From: CAZNEZ01 sp964572475 | Lineage (GTDB): Bacteria > Bacillota > Clostridia > Lachnospirales > Lachnospiraceae | Length of the DNA: 32,970 nt | NCBI GenBank assembly: GCA_964572475.1 | Contig: CAZNEZ010000020.1 | Span: 1-32,970 of the forward strand | Reading direction: 5' to 3' | Shown here: positions 16,267 to 23,836 of the stretch, one piece after another | How the letters are laid out: every line of letters begins with the position of its first letter | Position numbering within the stretch: the stretch's first letter is position 1 | Notes under the pieces: generated by a model | Database searches by the model: none | Seen by the model: the letters and a program-made list of their open reading frames with translations, nothing else | What the model was told of the DNA's origin: nothing | Program-made: the position numbers and the translations under genes

Positions 16267-16635
16267 TTATTTGTTATAGTTAATTGTATACTTGGCAATT
16301 GGATGTCCTCCAATAAGGTGCTGTTCTACAACTTCTTCAGCTTTTTCAGCTGTCATTTTAATATAAGTTACCTTTTCTTTACCAGGCTCTAAAACTTCAA
16401 CGATTGGTTCGTACTGACATAAACCGATGCAACCCGTAGGTACTACAGCTATATGTGAAAGACCTTTTTCCTGAACCATATCTGAGAGCTTTAATAATAC
16501 AGGTCTTGCACCACTTGCTATACCGCATGTAGCCATACCAACGACAACTCTTGTTTGTGTTGTATCTTCTGAACGAAGACCTACCTGGCCTTGCATTTTT
16601 TCACGAATTGCTTTTAATTCTTCAAGAGATTTCAT
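16267..16635 (-). CDS. Small thioredoxin-like [2Fe-2S] protein (HndB-like)
   Basis: This 122-residue protein matches the C-terminal NuoE-type thioredoxin-like fold. GMATCGIASGAR (Cys 37) and VPTGCIGLC (Cys 69, 73) provide three visible cluster-region cysteines. Similar small subunits are encoded in NADP-reducing (Hnd) and bifurcating hydrogenase operons and probably act as an extra electron-transfer subunit. The first helix (KSLEELKAIREKMQG) is typical of this group. It is tightly packed between the HATPase gene and hydB. Confidence 0.85.
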   Translation of the reverse strand: MKSLEELKAIREKMQGQVGLRSEDTTQTRVVVGMATCGIASGARPVLLKLSDMVQEKGLSHIAVVPTGCIGLCQYEPIVEVLEPGKEKVTYIKMTAEKAEEVVEQHLIGGHPIAKYTINYNK

Positions 16636-16661
16636 CTGCTCCTCCTATCTGCTAAAACGCA

Positions 16662-17219
16662 TTAAATAATAATATTGTTGTCCACCTCAGCCTTGTTCTC
16701 GTCAAGATATTCTTTAATATATGAAGAGACTTCTGGAGAGTTAAGTGGAACATCGTTAAGTATTTTTCTAAATTCACGAGTATCTAAAGTAAAATCTTTG
16801 TTATTGAAACGATATGTGTATAAAAAATCAATCTCAGTGTTATATGTAATAAGCGTATGAATCGTTGAATTAATATCGCCTAGAGGCATTCTATCTATAT
16901 GGGATAAAACAAAGCTTGCTTTGGTTATTGTTCCTTTTCCAACAGTGGAATCAATAGAAAATGTTCCTCCGGTGGCAAGTGCAGCCATCTTAAAAAACGG
17001 AATCCCAAGTCCCACCTTTCTTGTTGTTCTTGTTGTAAAAAATGGATCTTCAACTTTATCAATCTGTTCCTTAGTCATACCACAGCCATTATCCGAAATG
17101 GTAATATTGAGTATATCTAAATCAGTAGAAATAGATATAGTTATCTCTATAAGCGAGGAATCTGCACGAACAGAATTCTCAGCCACATCTAGCACATTGA
17201 GAGAAAGCTCCGTCATCAT
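16662..17219 (-). CDS. HATPase-domain protein in the hydrogenase operon
   Basis: The protein is 185 residues from the first ATG, which starts one base after the hydC stop. A GHKL ATPase domain fills the first half: N-box LNVLDVAENSVRA, DNGCGM (G1) and GLGIPFFK (G2). The second half is an unrecognised alpha/beta extension. There is no histidine phospho-acceptor domain, so it is not a complete histidine kinase; anti-sigma or kinase-like regulators such as RsbW are the nearest analogues. Such genes are recurrent in clostridial hydrogenase operons but their role is unknown. No independent Shine-Dalgarno is visible, suggesting translational coupling to hydC. Confidence 0.85.
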   Translation of the reverse strand: MMTELSLNVLDVAENSVRADSSLIEITISISTDLDILNITISDNGCGMTKEQIDKVEDPFFTTRTTRKVGLGIPFFKMAALATGGTFSIDSTVGKGTITKASFVLSHIDRMPLGDINSTIHTLITYNTEIDFLYTYRFNNKDFTLDTREFRKILNDVPLNSPEVSSYIKEYLDENKAEVDNNIII

Positions 17220-17220
17220 A

Positions 17221-17715
17221 TTATTTGTACTTAGCAAGAATAGAGCTTACTTCATCAACTGTGAGTCGTCCATAAACTTCATCATTCACTGTCATAACTG
17301 GAGCAAGACCACAAGCACCAATACATCTGCAGGCTTCAAGTGAATATAAGCCATCAGAAGTACATTCGCCGCCTTGGATTCCGAGAATATCGATTATCTT
17401 ATTGTAAATGTCACCCGAACCCTTAACATAACAAGCTGTACCAAGACATACAGAAATCTTGTATTTGCCCTTAGGATTAAGTGAAAACTGTGAGTAAAAT
17501 GTTACTACACCATAAATCTTTTCTAATGGAATGTTTAATTCATCAGAAATGATTGTCTGAACTTCAATAGGAAGATATCCATAAATATCTTGAGCTTGTT
17601 GAAGTATAGGCATTAATGAGCCTTTGTCATCTCTTAGTTCATTAATGACTTTTAAAAGTTCAGCTTCTTGTTCTGGGGTGCCAGAAAAAGGAACTGTGGA
17701 TTTTTTAGAAACCAT
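17221..17715 (-). CDS. hydC: HydC/NuoE-like [2Fe-2S] subunit of the hydrogenase
   Basis: The 164-residue NuoE-family protein has an N-terminal helical bundle (LLKVINELRDDKGSLMPILQ ... YGYLP) and a thioredoxin-like [2Fe-2S] domain with CLGTAC (Cys 90, 95) and CRCIGAC (Cys 131, 135). It passes electrons between HydB and HydA. It is the first gene of the minus-strand hydrogenase operon, preceded by AGGAGG and an extended -10 promoter. Length and motifs match the family. Confidence 0.95.
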   Translation of the reverse strand: MVSKKSTVPFSGTPEQEAELLKVINELRDDKGSLMPILQQAQDIYGYLPIEVQTIISDELNIPLEKIYGVVTFYSQFSLNPKGKYKISVCLGTACYVKGSGDIYNKIIDILGIQGGECTSDGLYSLEACRCIGACGLAPVMTVNDEVYGRLTVDEVSSILAKYK

Positions 17716-17787
17716 CTTTTAACCTCCTAGAATAATAGTTGTAAGTAGCAAATATGGACACGCAAAGCCACAATGCTAATTATTTGA

Positions 17788-17796
17788 ATTATATCA
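17788..17796 (-). promoter_or_regulatory. Extended -10 promoter for the hydrogenase operon
   Basis: On the minus strand TGATATAAT forms an extended -10 (TGn followed by TATAAT; the -10 hexamer occupies 17788-17793). No convincing -35 is seen, as expected for this promoter type. It would give a leader of about 65 bases before hydC. Confidence 0.5.
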
Positions 17797-17876
17797 TATC
17801 AATGTTTAAAATGCTATCATTATAAACAATTGTACCATTTAAAATACATGAAAATAAGGAATCTTTCACAAAAGAG

Positions 17877-17906
17877 TTGAAGTACAAGCTGAAGATGATG
17901 TATAAT
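17877..17906 (+). promoter_or_regulatory. Promoter of the sensory-hydrogenase operon
   Basis: -35 TTGAAG (17877-17882), an 18-base spacer and a perfect -10 TATAAT (17901-17906) lie about 50 bases before the first gene. This divergent promoter and that of hydC face away from each other within 242 non-coding bases, leaving about 80 bases between them in which a shared regulator could bind. No obvious palindrome was seen there. Confidence 0.7.
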
Positions 17907-17957
17907 TAACGCATAATATGGAAATTGAGCAAATTCAAATTGTAAAGGAGTGATAAA

Positions 17958-18314
17958 ATGACGGTTAAAGATGTGAAAAATGTACTAGGTGCTACAGTTA
18001 TTTGTGGAGAGGAACTACTTGATAGAGAAGTTCACAATGCATGTGGATCAGATATGATGAGCGATGTTTTGGCATATGTTAAGGATCAGGCGGTATTACT
18101 TACAGGCTTATGTAATGCACAGGTAATAAGGACTGCAGAGATGATGGATATTATTTGTATCATATTTGTGAGAAATAAGATGCCAGATGAAGCTATGATT
18201 GAGCTGGCTGAGACAAAGGGTATAATTCTAATGAAGACGGGACACAGGATGTTCACTTCATGCGGTATTCTATTTGAAAATGGATTACGCGGAGGTGCTG
18301 ATTATGAACGATGA
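17958..18314 (+). CDS. DRTGG-domain protein
   Basis: The 118-residue cytoplasmic protein has a DRTGG-like alpha/beta fold: VICGEELLDREV, a long SDMMSDVLAYVKDQAVLLTG stretch, then IICIIFVRNKMPDEAMIELAETKGIILMKT. DRTGG domains are small modules found next to CBS and phosphotransacetylase domains, probably ligand-binding. Stand-alone forms are typical of operons with sensory [FeFe] hydrogenases. It is the first gene of its operon, with AAAGGAG before the ATG, and overlaps the following HATPase gene by 11 bases. A homologous second copy lies downstream at 20060. Confidence 0.82.
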   Translation: MTVKDVKNVLGATVICGEELLDREVHNACGSDMMSDVLAYVKDQAVLLTGLCNAQVIRTAEMMDIICIIFVRNKMPDEAMIELAETKGIILMKTGHRMFTSCGILFENGLRGGADYER

Positions 18315-18732
18315 AGTAGTCTTGGAATACAATGTCACAAAAGAGGACTTTACCAGAGCGGGTGAGGCTTCCAGCGATGTTAAAAAATATTTAAAACAAA
18401 TAGGAGTATCACCTGAAGCAGTGCGAAAAGTGGCAATAGCAATGTATGAGGGTGAGATTAATATGTTTATTCATGCGAAAGGTGGTAAGATTACAGTAAA
18501 AATAAGTCAAGATGAAATCAATATTCTGTTGGATGATGTTGGACCTGGAATTCCTGATATTGACTTGGCTATGCAGGCAGGCTATTCTACGGCACCAGAG
18601 AATGTAAGGAGTCTTGGCTTTGGAGCTGGAATGGGGCTTCCTAATATGAAAAAATATTCTGATGAGATGAGAATAGAAACGAAGCTTGGGGTAGGAACCA
18701 AGGTATATATAAAGGTTAAAGTTAATAGTTAG
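18304..18732 (+). CDS. RsbW-like anti-sigma/HATPase protein
   Basis: The protein is 142 residues from the ATG at 18304, chosen because GGAGGTG sits just upstream. It is a minimal GHKL ATPase of the anti-sigma-factor kinase type: AIAMYEGEINMFIHA (N-box), LDDVGPGIPD (G1), GFGAGMGLPNMKKYSD (G2/ATP lid) and GVGTKVYIKV. Such proteins bind ATP and act by binding or phosphorylating partners. The anti-sigma role is a family possibility; no sigma factor or STAS antagonist is nearby. It sits between a DRTGG gene and the sensory hydrogenase, so a role in relaying the hydrogenase signal is inferred. Confidence 0.87.
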   Translation: MNDEVVLEYNVTKEDFTRAGEASSDVKKYLKQIGVSPEAVRKVAIAMYEGEINMFIHAKGGKITVKISQDEINILLDDVGPGIPDIDLAMQAGYSTAPENVRSLGFGAGMGLPNMKKYSDEMRIETKLGVGTKVYIKVKVNS

Positions 18733-18798
18733 TTAGATAGAAGATAAAAGTAAAAAACTATAAGAATTTAGAATAAAATTATTAGGAAGGGAGAAGAG

Positions 18799-20088
18799 AT
18801 GGATAAGTTTACCAATTCAGTTTATCTGGATAAGGATTTATGCAAAGGCTGTATAAATTGTATCAAGAGGTGTCCGACTGAGGCTATCAGAGTTAGGGAT
18901 GGCAAAGCAGTTATTACTAAAGAATTTTGTATTGACTGCGGAGAGTGTATAAGAATATGTCCACATCATGCTAAACGTGCCTCATATGATCATTTGGATA
19001 TGATGAATGACTTTACATATAAGATAGCACTACCAGCTCCTTCACTATTTGGTCAGTTTAATAATTTAGAGGACCCCAATATTGTACTTACGGGATTAAT
19101 GCTTATGGGTTTTGATGCAATAATGGAGGTTGGTCAGGCTGCTGAACTGGTTTCGCAGATGTCCAGAAGATTCATAGATGAACATAAAGACATGAGACCA
19201 CTTATTAGTACAGCATGTCCTTCAGTTGTAAGGCTAATACGAGTAAGATTTCCCAATCTGTTAGAACATCTACTGCCAGTCATAGCACCTGTTGATTTAG
19301 CAGCAAGAATGGCAAGAGAAAGGGCAATAAAAGAAACAGGACTTCCATCTGAACAAATAGGAGTTTTCTTTATTTCACCATGTCCAGCTAAAGCAACGGC
19401 TGTACATAGTCCATTGGGCATTGAAAAGTCGGATATTGATGCAGTACTTGCAATAAAAGAAGTATATCCGATTTTGTCAGAATGCATGAAAGAGGCATCG
19501 CATAATGTTCAGGACATTTCTCAAATGGGCAGAATAGGGCTGAGTTGGGGAAGTACAGGTGGCGAAGCGGGTGGACTTTTATCAGATAGCTATCTTGCAG
19601 CTGATGGTATTGAAAATGTTATTAAGGTTTTAGAAGATTTAGAGGACCAAAAGATAAATGATTTAGAGTTTATAGAACTTAATGCATGTTATGGCGGCTG
19701 CGTAGGAGGTGTTCTGAATGTTGAGAATCCATTTGTGGCAAAGGCTAAGATGGAACACATTAGAAAATATATGCCTGTGGCTAGAAACAGGGTTCTTGAT
19801 GTTAATAATGAATTTATGTGGAAATGTTTATGGAAAGAAGATGTTACTTACGAGCCTGTATTCCATTTAGGAATGGACATGAAAGACAGTATTATTAAAG
19901 TTGGAAAGGTAAGAGAACTTGAAGGACGCCTGCCGGGACTGGATTGTGGTGCATGTGGTGCTCCGACGTGTAAGGCTTTGGCAGAGGATGTAATCAGAGG
20001 AGTGGCAAAAGAATCTGATTGTATACATATTTTACGTGAATTATATAAGGAGGCAACACATGATGACTGTGCAGGAACTATTGAATAA
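18799..20088 (+). CDS. Sensory-type [FeFe] hydrogenase (HydS-like)
   Basis: This 429-residue protein begins with two [4Fe-4S] motifs (CKGCINCIKRCP, CIDCGECIRICP). An H-cluster domain with altered motifs follows: TACPSVV (Cys 140), SPCPAKA (Cys 195) and NACYGGCVGG (Cys 297, 301). The C-terminal Fe-S module reads CGACGAPTC ... DC (Cys 383, 386, 391, 408). All four H-cluster cysteines are kept, but the first motif lacks the usual TSC-x-P-x-W ending and the second lacks Met. This pattern matches putative sensory [FeFe] hydrogenases (HydS; Thermoanaerobacter mathranii TamHydS is the characterised relative as I recall). These are slow enzymes thought to sense H2 or redox state. No PAS domain is present. 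Its operon of DRTGG and HATPase proteins fits signalling. Confidence 0.87.
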   Translation: MDKFTNSVYLDKDLCKGCINCIKRCPTEAIRVRDGKAVITKEFCIDCGECIRICPHHAKRASYDHLDMMNDFTYKIALPAPSLFGQFNNLEDPNIVLTGLMLMGFDAIMEVGQAAELVSQMSRRFIDEHKDMRPLISTACPSVVRLIRVRFPNLLEHLLPVIAPVDLAARMARERAIKETGLPSEQIGVFFISPCPAKATAVHSPLGIEKSDIDAVLAIKEVYPILSECMKEASHNVQDISQMGRIGLSWGSTGGEAGGLLSDSYLAADGIENVIKVLEDLEDQKINDLEFIELNACYGGCVGGVLNVENPFVAKAKMEHIRKYMPVARNRVLDVNNEFMWKCLWKEDVTYEPVFHLGMDMKDSIIKVGKVRELEGRLPGLDCGACGAPTCKALAEDVIRGVAKESDCIHILRELYKEATHDDCAGTIE

Positions 20089-20410
20089 GAATACGTTTGA
20101 GGTGATAAATATCGGAGAAAAACTGGATACCAAACTGACAAAGCCATTTTGCTGTGATTTATTAAGTGTAGCAATGAGTAGAGCAACTACAGGCTGTGTA
20201 TGGGTAACGGTTATGGGAAATATTAATACACTAGCGGTAGCATCTTTGACAGAGGCGTCTTTGATTATTTTGGCAGAGGGAACCAGACTTGATGGAATTG
20301 CTGTTGATAAGGCAAAGAATGAGGGAATTACAGTACTTGCAACTCAAGCTCCTATATTTGAAACAGCTGAAATGATAGCAAGATGGATTCAGGAGGATTT
20401 GAATGATTAA
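20060..20410 (+). CDS. Second DRTGG-like small protein
   Basis: The protein is 116 residues from the ATG at 20060, which has AAGGAGG upstream. It overlaps the end of the hydrogenase gene by 29 bases and the next gene by 8. Its pattern (FEVINIGEKLDTKL, CCDLLSVAMSRATTGCVWVTV, ASLIILAEGTRLDGIAVDKAKNEGITVLATQ) aligns by eye over most of its length with the first gene of this operon at 17958, so the two appear to be diverged paralogues flanking the HATPase and hydrogenase genes. Ligand and mechanism are unknown. Confidence 0.78.
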   Translation: MMTVQELLNKNTFEVINIGEKLDTKLTKPFCCDLLSVAMSRATTGCVWVTVMGNINTLAVASLTEASLIILAEGTRLDGIAVDKAKNEGITVLATQAPIFETAEMIARWIQEDLND

Positions 20411-21116
20411 ACTTTCGTATGATTTTCATATTCATTCATGCCTGTCTCCATGTGGTGATAATGATATGACTCCTGCGAATATTGTTGGAATGGCAGCAGT
20501 TCTGGGGCTGGATGCGATTGCACTTACGGATCACAATTCCTCTGGAAACTGTGAGCCATTTATTGAACTTGCCCACAAATATGGCATAATACCTATACCT
20601 GGAATGGAAGTCACAACGATTGAAGAGGTACATGTATTATGTCTTTTTGATTGTCTCGAAAAATCACAAAGATTTAATGAACTGATATACGATAAGCTTA
20701 TTAAAGTTAAGAATCGTGAAGATATATTTGGTGAGCAGCTTATGATGGATATTGATGAAAATATTATAAAAAAAGAAGAAAATCTTCTTATTAATACCAC
20801 ACAGCTATCATTTGATAATATGTATGATGTTGTGTATAATAGCGGAGGAGCAATGATTCCGGCTCATATTGATAAGAATTCAAACAGTGTTATCAGCAAC
20901 CTTGGATTTATTCCTGAGAATAGTAAGTTCAGGTGGGTTGAGGTGGCAGATTCTAATAATTTTGACAAACTTAGAGATATGAACAGATATTTGGATTATT
21001 GCAATTATATAACAGATTCAGATGCACATTATCTGAATCAGATAAATGAACCTGTGAATTTTATAGAAGTAGAAGAAAGAAGCCCAGAGGCTATTATCAG
21101 AAAGTTGAGAGAGTAA
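20403..21116 (+). CDS. PHP-domain metal-dependent phosphoesterase
   Basis: The 237-residue protein has PHP metal-site motifs: DFHIHS (Asp 7, His 9, His 11), TDHNSSGN (Asp 43, His 44), PGMEV (Glu 69), EVHVL (His 77), PAHID and SDAHYL. PHP proteins hydrolyse phosphoester bonds of nucleotides or small phosphates with two or three metals. This compact form resembles the RNase AM/YciV type. It overlaps the preceding gene by 8 bases and precedes the HD-domain gene, suggesting nucleotide turnover or signalling within the sensory-hydrogenase operon. The true substrate is not deducible. Confidence 0.88.
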   Translation: MIKLSYDFHIHSCLSPCGDNDMTPANIVGMAAVLGLDAIALTDHNSSGNCEPFIELAHKYGIIPIPGMEVTTIEEVHVLCLFDCLEKSQRFNELIYDKLIKVKNREDIFGEQLMMDIDENIIKKEENLLINTTQLSFDNMYDVVYNSGGAMIPAHIDKNSNSVISNLGFIPENSKFRWVEVADSNNFDKLRDMNRYLDYCNYITDSDAHYLNQINEPVNFIEVEERSPEAIIRKLRE

Positions 21117-21136
21117 AATTGGAGAAAAAGAAGTAT

Positions 21137-22339
21137 ATGTATGATAAGTTATCAAATGAGATAAAAGATAGAATTATCGAAGATAGAGCTAAAGGATATG
21201 TTAATCCATTTGCGTGCAAAAATGATATGGTTATCAGGAGAAATATGAAAAGGGATAAGGAAAACCTTTGGAGACCTGCATTTGTAAGGGATACTGAGAA
21301 GATTATGCACAGTCCATATTACAATAGATACGCTGATAAGACGCAAGTATTTTCTTTCTATAAAAATGATGATATTTCAAGAAGAGCATATCATGTACAG
21401 TTAGTATCGCGTATTGCAAGGAATATTGGTAAGGTGTTAGGTCTTAATAATGATTTGATTGAGGCTATTGCACTTGGACATGACATAGGACATACCCCTT
21501 TTGGCCATGCGGGAGAGCGAATTCTGAATGAAATATATAGAGAAAAGACAGGAAGATTTTTTAATCATAATGTTCACAGTGTAAGAGTTTTGGATGGAAT
21601 GTTTGAAAGAAATATAAGCTTACAGGTATTAGATGGTATTATCTGCCATAATGGTGAGTTTGAGATGAAGGAATACAGACCACGGATAAATGGCGGATTT
21701 GATGAGTTTGATTATATGACAGAAGAATGTTATGTTAATCAGGACAGTATATCAAAATTGATTCCCTGTACGCTTGAAGGCTGTGTTGTTAGGCTTTGCG
21801 ATATGATTGCATATCTTGGTAAGGACAGGCAAGACGCAAGAAGAGCTAATATATTTACAGATGAACCAGAGTTTACTGAGGGCGAAATCGGTGTAGAGAA
21901 TGCCCAAATTACTAATAATCTGACTGTAAATATTATTGAAAATAGTTATGGACATGAATTTATCCAGCTTGATGAAGAATATTATAATGAACTGAAAAGA
22001 GCTAAAAAGGAGAATTATAAATACATCTATAGGAATGAAAAGATGGAAAAAATGTATACAGATTCTATTGCTCCAATGTTTTATGAAATATATAATAAAC
22101 TTTTGTGTGACCTTAAATGTGGAAATAAGAATTCGGTTATATTTAGGCATCATATTGATTTTGTAAATAGCTATAGAAAATATTATACTCCTGATATGCC
22201 ATATGAAGAGAATGAACCCAATCAGATTATTGTAGACTATCTGGCAAGTATGACTGATGACTATTTTATAGATTTATATGAATACCTTTTTCCGAAGGGT
22301 AGTTACTCTGTAAAATATGTGTCGTATTTTGACAATTAG
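21137..22339 (+). CDS. dGTPase-like HD-domain nucleotide triphosphohydrolase
   Basis: The protein is 400 residues from the ATG at 21137, with GGAG upstream; a TTG at 21119 would add six residues. The HD signature is clear: RRAYHVQLVSRIAR and ALGHDIGHTPFGHAGERIL, with RYADKTQVF before it, as in deoxyguanosinetriphosphate triphosphohydrolases. Family members cut dNTPs to nucleosides and tripolyphosphate. It follows the PHP gene by 20 bases and is probably the last gene of the operon. Substrate specificity is inferred only from the family. Confidence 0.85.
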   Translation: MYDKLSNEIKDRIIEDRAKGYVNPFACKNDMVIRRNMKRDKENLWRPAFVRDTEKIMHSPYYNRYADKTQVFSFYKNDDISRRAYHVQLVSRIARNIGKVLGLNNDLIEAIALGHDIGHTPFGHAGERILNEIYREKTGRFFNHNVHSVRVLDGMFERNISLQVLDGIICHNGEFEMKEYRPRINGGFDEFDYMTEECYVNQDSISKLIPCTLEGCVVRLCDMIAYLGKDRQDARRANIFTDEPEFTEGEIGVENAQITNNLTVNIIENSYGHEFIQLDEEYYNELKRAKKENYKYIYRNEKMEKMYTDSIAPMFYEIYNKLLCDLKCGNKNSVIFRHHIDFVNSYRKYYTPDMPYEENEPNQIIVDYLASMTDDYFIDLYEYLFPKGSYSVKYVSYFDN

Positions 22340-22356
22340 AAGTAATTAATTGCATT
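22333..22356 (+). terminator. Weak terminator-like hairpin
   Basis: CAATTA (22333-22338, overlapping the stop codon of the HD gene) pairs with TAATTG (22347-22352), followed by CATTTTT. The stem is only 6 A/T-rich pairs, so it is weak at best. Confidence 0.3.
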
Positions 22357-22413
22357 TTTAGTAGTCTTGTGTGATAGGAATATGAAATATTTGTGAAATA
22401 AGGCTTTTAGTCT

Positions 22414-22441
22414 TTCAATTTACTTAAAAATGTGATATAAA
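22414..22441 (+). promoter_or_regulatory. Candidate promoter of the FKBP-like lipoprotein gene
   Basis: TTCAAT (22414-22419) and TATAAA (22436-22441) are 16 bases apart, and TGTGA precedes the -10. The 166-base gap before the gene holds no other clear signal. The leader would be about 58 bases, ending with GAAAGAGG. Confidence 0.4.
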
Positions 22442-22505
22442 AGTTGTAGCTATTTACTTCTATGTTTATGGAGGTAGATGAAACTATATAGAAAGAGGTT
22501 TATTT

Positions 22506-23609
22506 ATGAAGAAGAAATTAATAGCTGCATTACTATGCACTAGCGTTGTTTTATCAATGACAGGTTGCGGCAAAAGCAGTTCAGATGATGCAGATACATC
22601 AACTAGCGAAGTTGGGGTTACTTTAGGAGATTACAAAGGCTTAGAAGTATATAAATCAACTAACGAAGTAACAGATGACGAATTACAGGATTATATGGAT
22701 TATATTCTGGAGAATAATGCTGAGACTACATACCTTACAGAAGGTACAGTTAAGAAAGATGATACACTTAAGATTGACTACGTAGGTAAAGTGGATGATA
22801 AAGAATATGACAACGGAAGCGCTACAGGCAAAGTACTTAAGATGAGCGATGACGCATTTGACGTTGATGGATTCGTAGAAGGTCTTATCGGACATAAGGT
22901 TGGTGAGGTTGTAACTCTTAACCTTAAGTTTGCAGATGATTATGCAACAGAGACTTTAAAAGGTAAGGCTGTTGTATTTACAGTAACAATTCAGGGAATT
23001 CAGCAGGTAACAATTCCAACTCTTACAGAAGAATTTATCAAAGCTAAGTTTGAATACCTTAATACACCAACTATTGAAGAATTTAAGAATTACTGGAAAG
23101 AAGAGTTAAGACTTAATGATATCTGTAATGAAGTATGGCAGACAGTACTTGATAATGCTACAGTACTTGGATATGATGCAGATGAAAAATCTGAACTTGT
23201 AGACCAGTATAAGTCTTACTATGAATCACAGATTTCATCAACATATGGAATGACATTATCAGACTATCTCGCAGCAGTAAGTCAGACAGAAGATGAATTT
23301 ACAACTCAGATTAAGACATCTGTTGAAAGCTATTTAAAGCAGAAGATGGTTATAGAAGCAATTGCTAAAGCTGAGAATATAGAGATTACTAGTGATTACT
23401 ATACAGCTGAGATGACTAAATATGCTAAATCTTCAGGCTATGACACAATTGAAGAATTTGAATCAGCATACTCTTCATATACAGAGGATGACTTTAAGTT
23501 TGAATTTCTTGCACGTCAGGTACAGGATTTTGTAAGTAATAAAACTGTAGTAGTAGATGATCCACCAGAGACAACTACTTCAGAAGAAGGAACAACAGCT
23601 GCAAAATAA
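22506..23609 (+). CDS. Extracytoplasmic FKBP/trigger-factor-like peptidyl-prolyl isomerase lipoprotein
   Basis: The 367-residue protein has a lipoprotein signal peptide (LSMTGC, Cys 21) and a Ser/Asp/Thr linker. An FKBP-type domain (about 83-168) contains DDTLKIDYVGKVD, FVEGLIGHKVGE and ATETLKGKAVVFTVTI. A long helical C-terminal part resembles the chaperone arms of trigger factor. It should assist folding of exported proteins on the outer membrane face, like PrsA but with an FKBP rather than parvulin domain. The tail is a Thr/Glu-rich linker. It is monocistronic, with its own promoter and a strong terminator. Confidence 0.88.
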   Translation: MKKKLIAALLCTSVVLSMTGCGKSSSDDADTSTSEVGVTLGDYKGLEVYKSTNEVTDDELQDYMDYILENNAETTYLTEGTVKKDDTLKIDYVGKVDDKEYDNGSATGKVLKMSDDAFDVDGFVEGLIGHKVGEVVTLNLKFADDYATETLKGKAVVFTVTIQGIQQVTIPTLTEEFIKAKFEYLNTPTIEEFKNYWKEELRLNDICNEVWQTVLDNATVLGYDADEKSELVDQYKSYYESQISSTYGMTLSDYLAAVSQTEDEFTTQIKTSVESYLKQKMVIEAIAKAENIEITSDYYTAEMTKYAKSSGYDTIEEFESAYSSYTEDDFKFEFLARQVQDFVSNKTVVVDDPPETTTSEEGTTAAK

Positions 23610-23686
23610 TACTAAGAGTTGATATATAATTTTGATAACTTAGATGAGTATTATTAAGAAAATTGAAATAATTACAGATTATTATG

Positions 23687-23717
23687 AAAAGAGCTAATGC
23701 AAATTAGCTCTTTTTTT
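23687..23717 (+). terminator. Rho-independent terminator
   Basis: AAAAGAGCTAAT (23687-23698) pairs perfectly with ATTAGCTCTTTT (23703-23714) around the loop GCAA and runs into a T-tract (23711-23717). It ends the FKBP-like lipoprotein transcript. Confidence 0.92.
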
Positions 23718-23836
23718 GTTATGATATGAAAAGAATGATTAACGAAAAGATTGTACAATAGATGAATTAGGATTTAACATTACAATTTTAGTAAACAAGG
23801 TTACAATAATACTTGAAAAGGACTGGTGTATGTATA

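Noticed and set aside
17716..17957. Riboswitch or RNA gene in the divergent hydrogenase intergenic region
   Set aside because: Two promoters account for most of it, and no recognisable riboswitch core or stable long hairpin was seen by eye.
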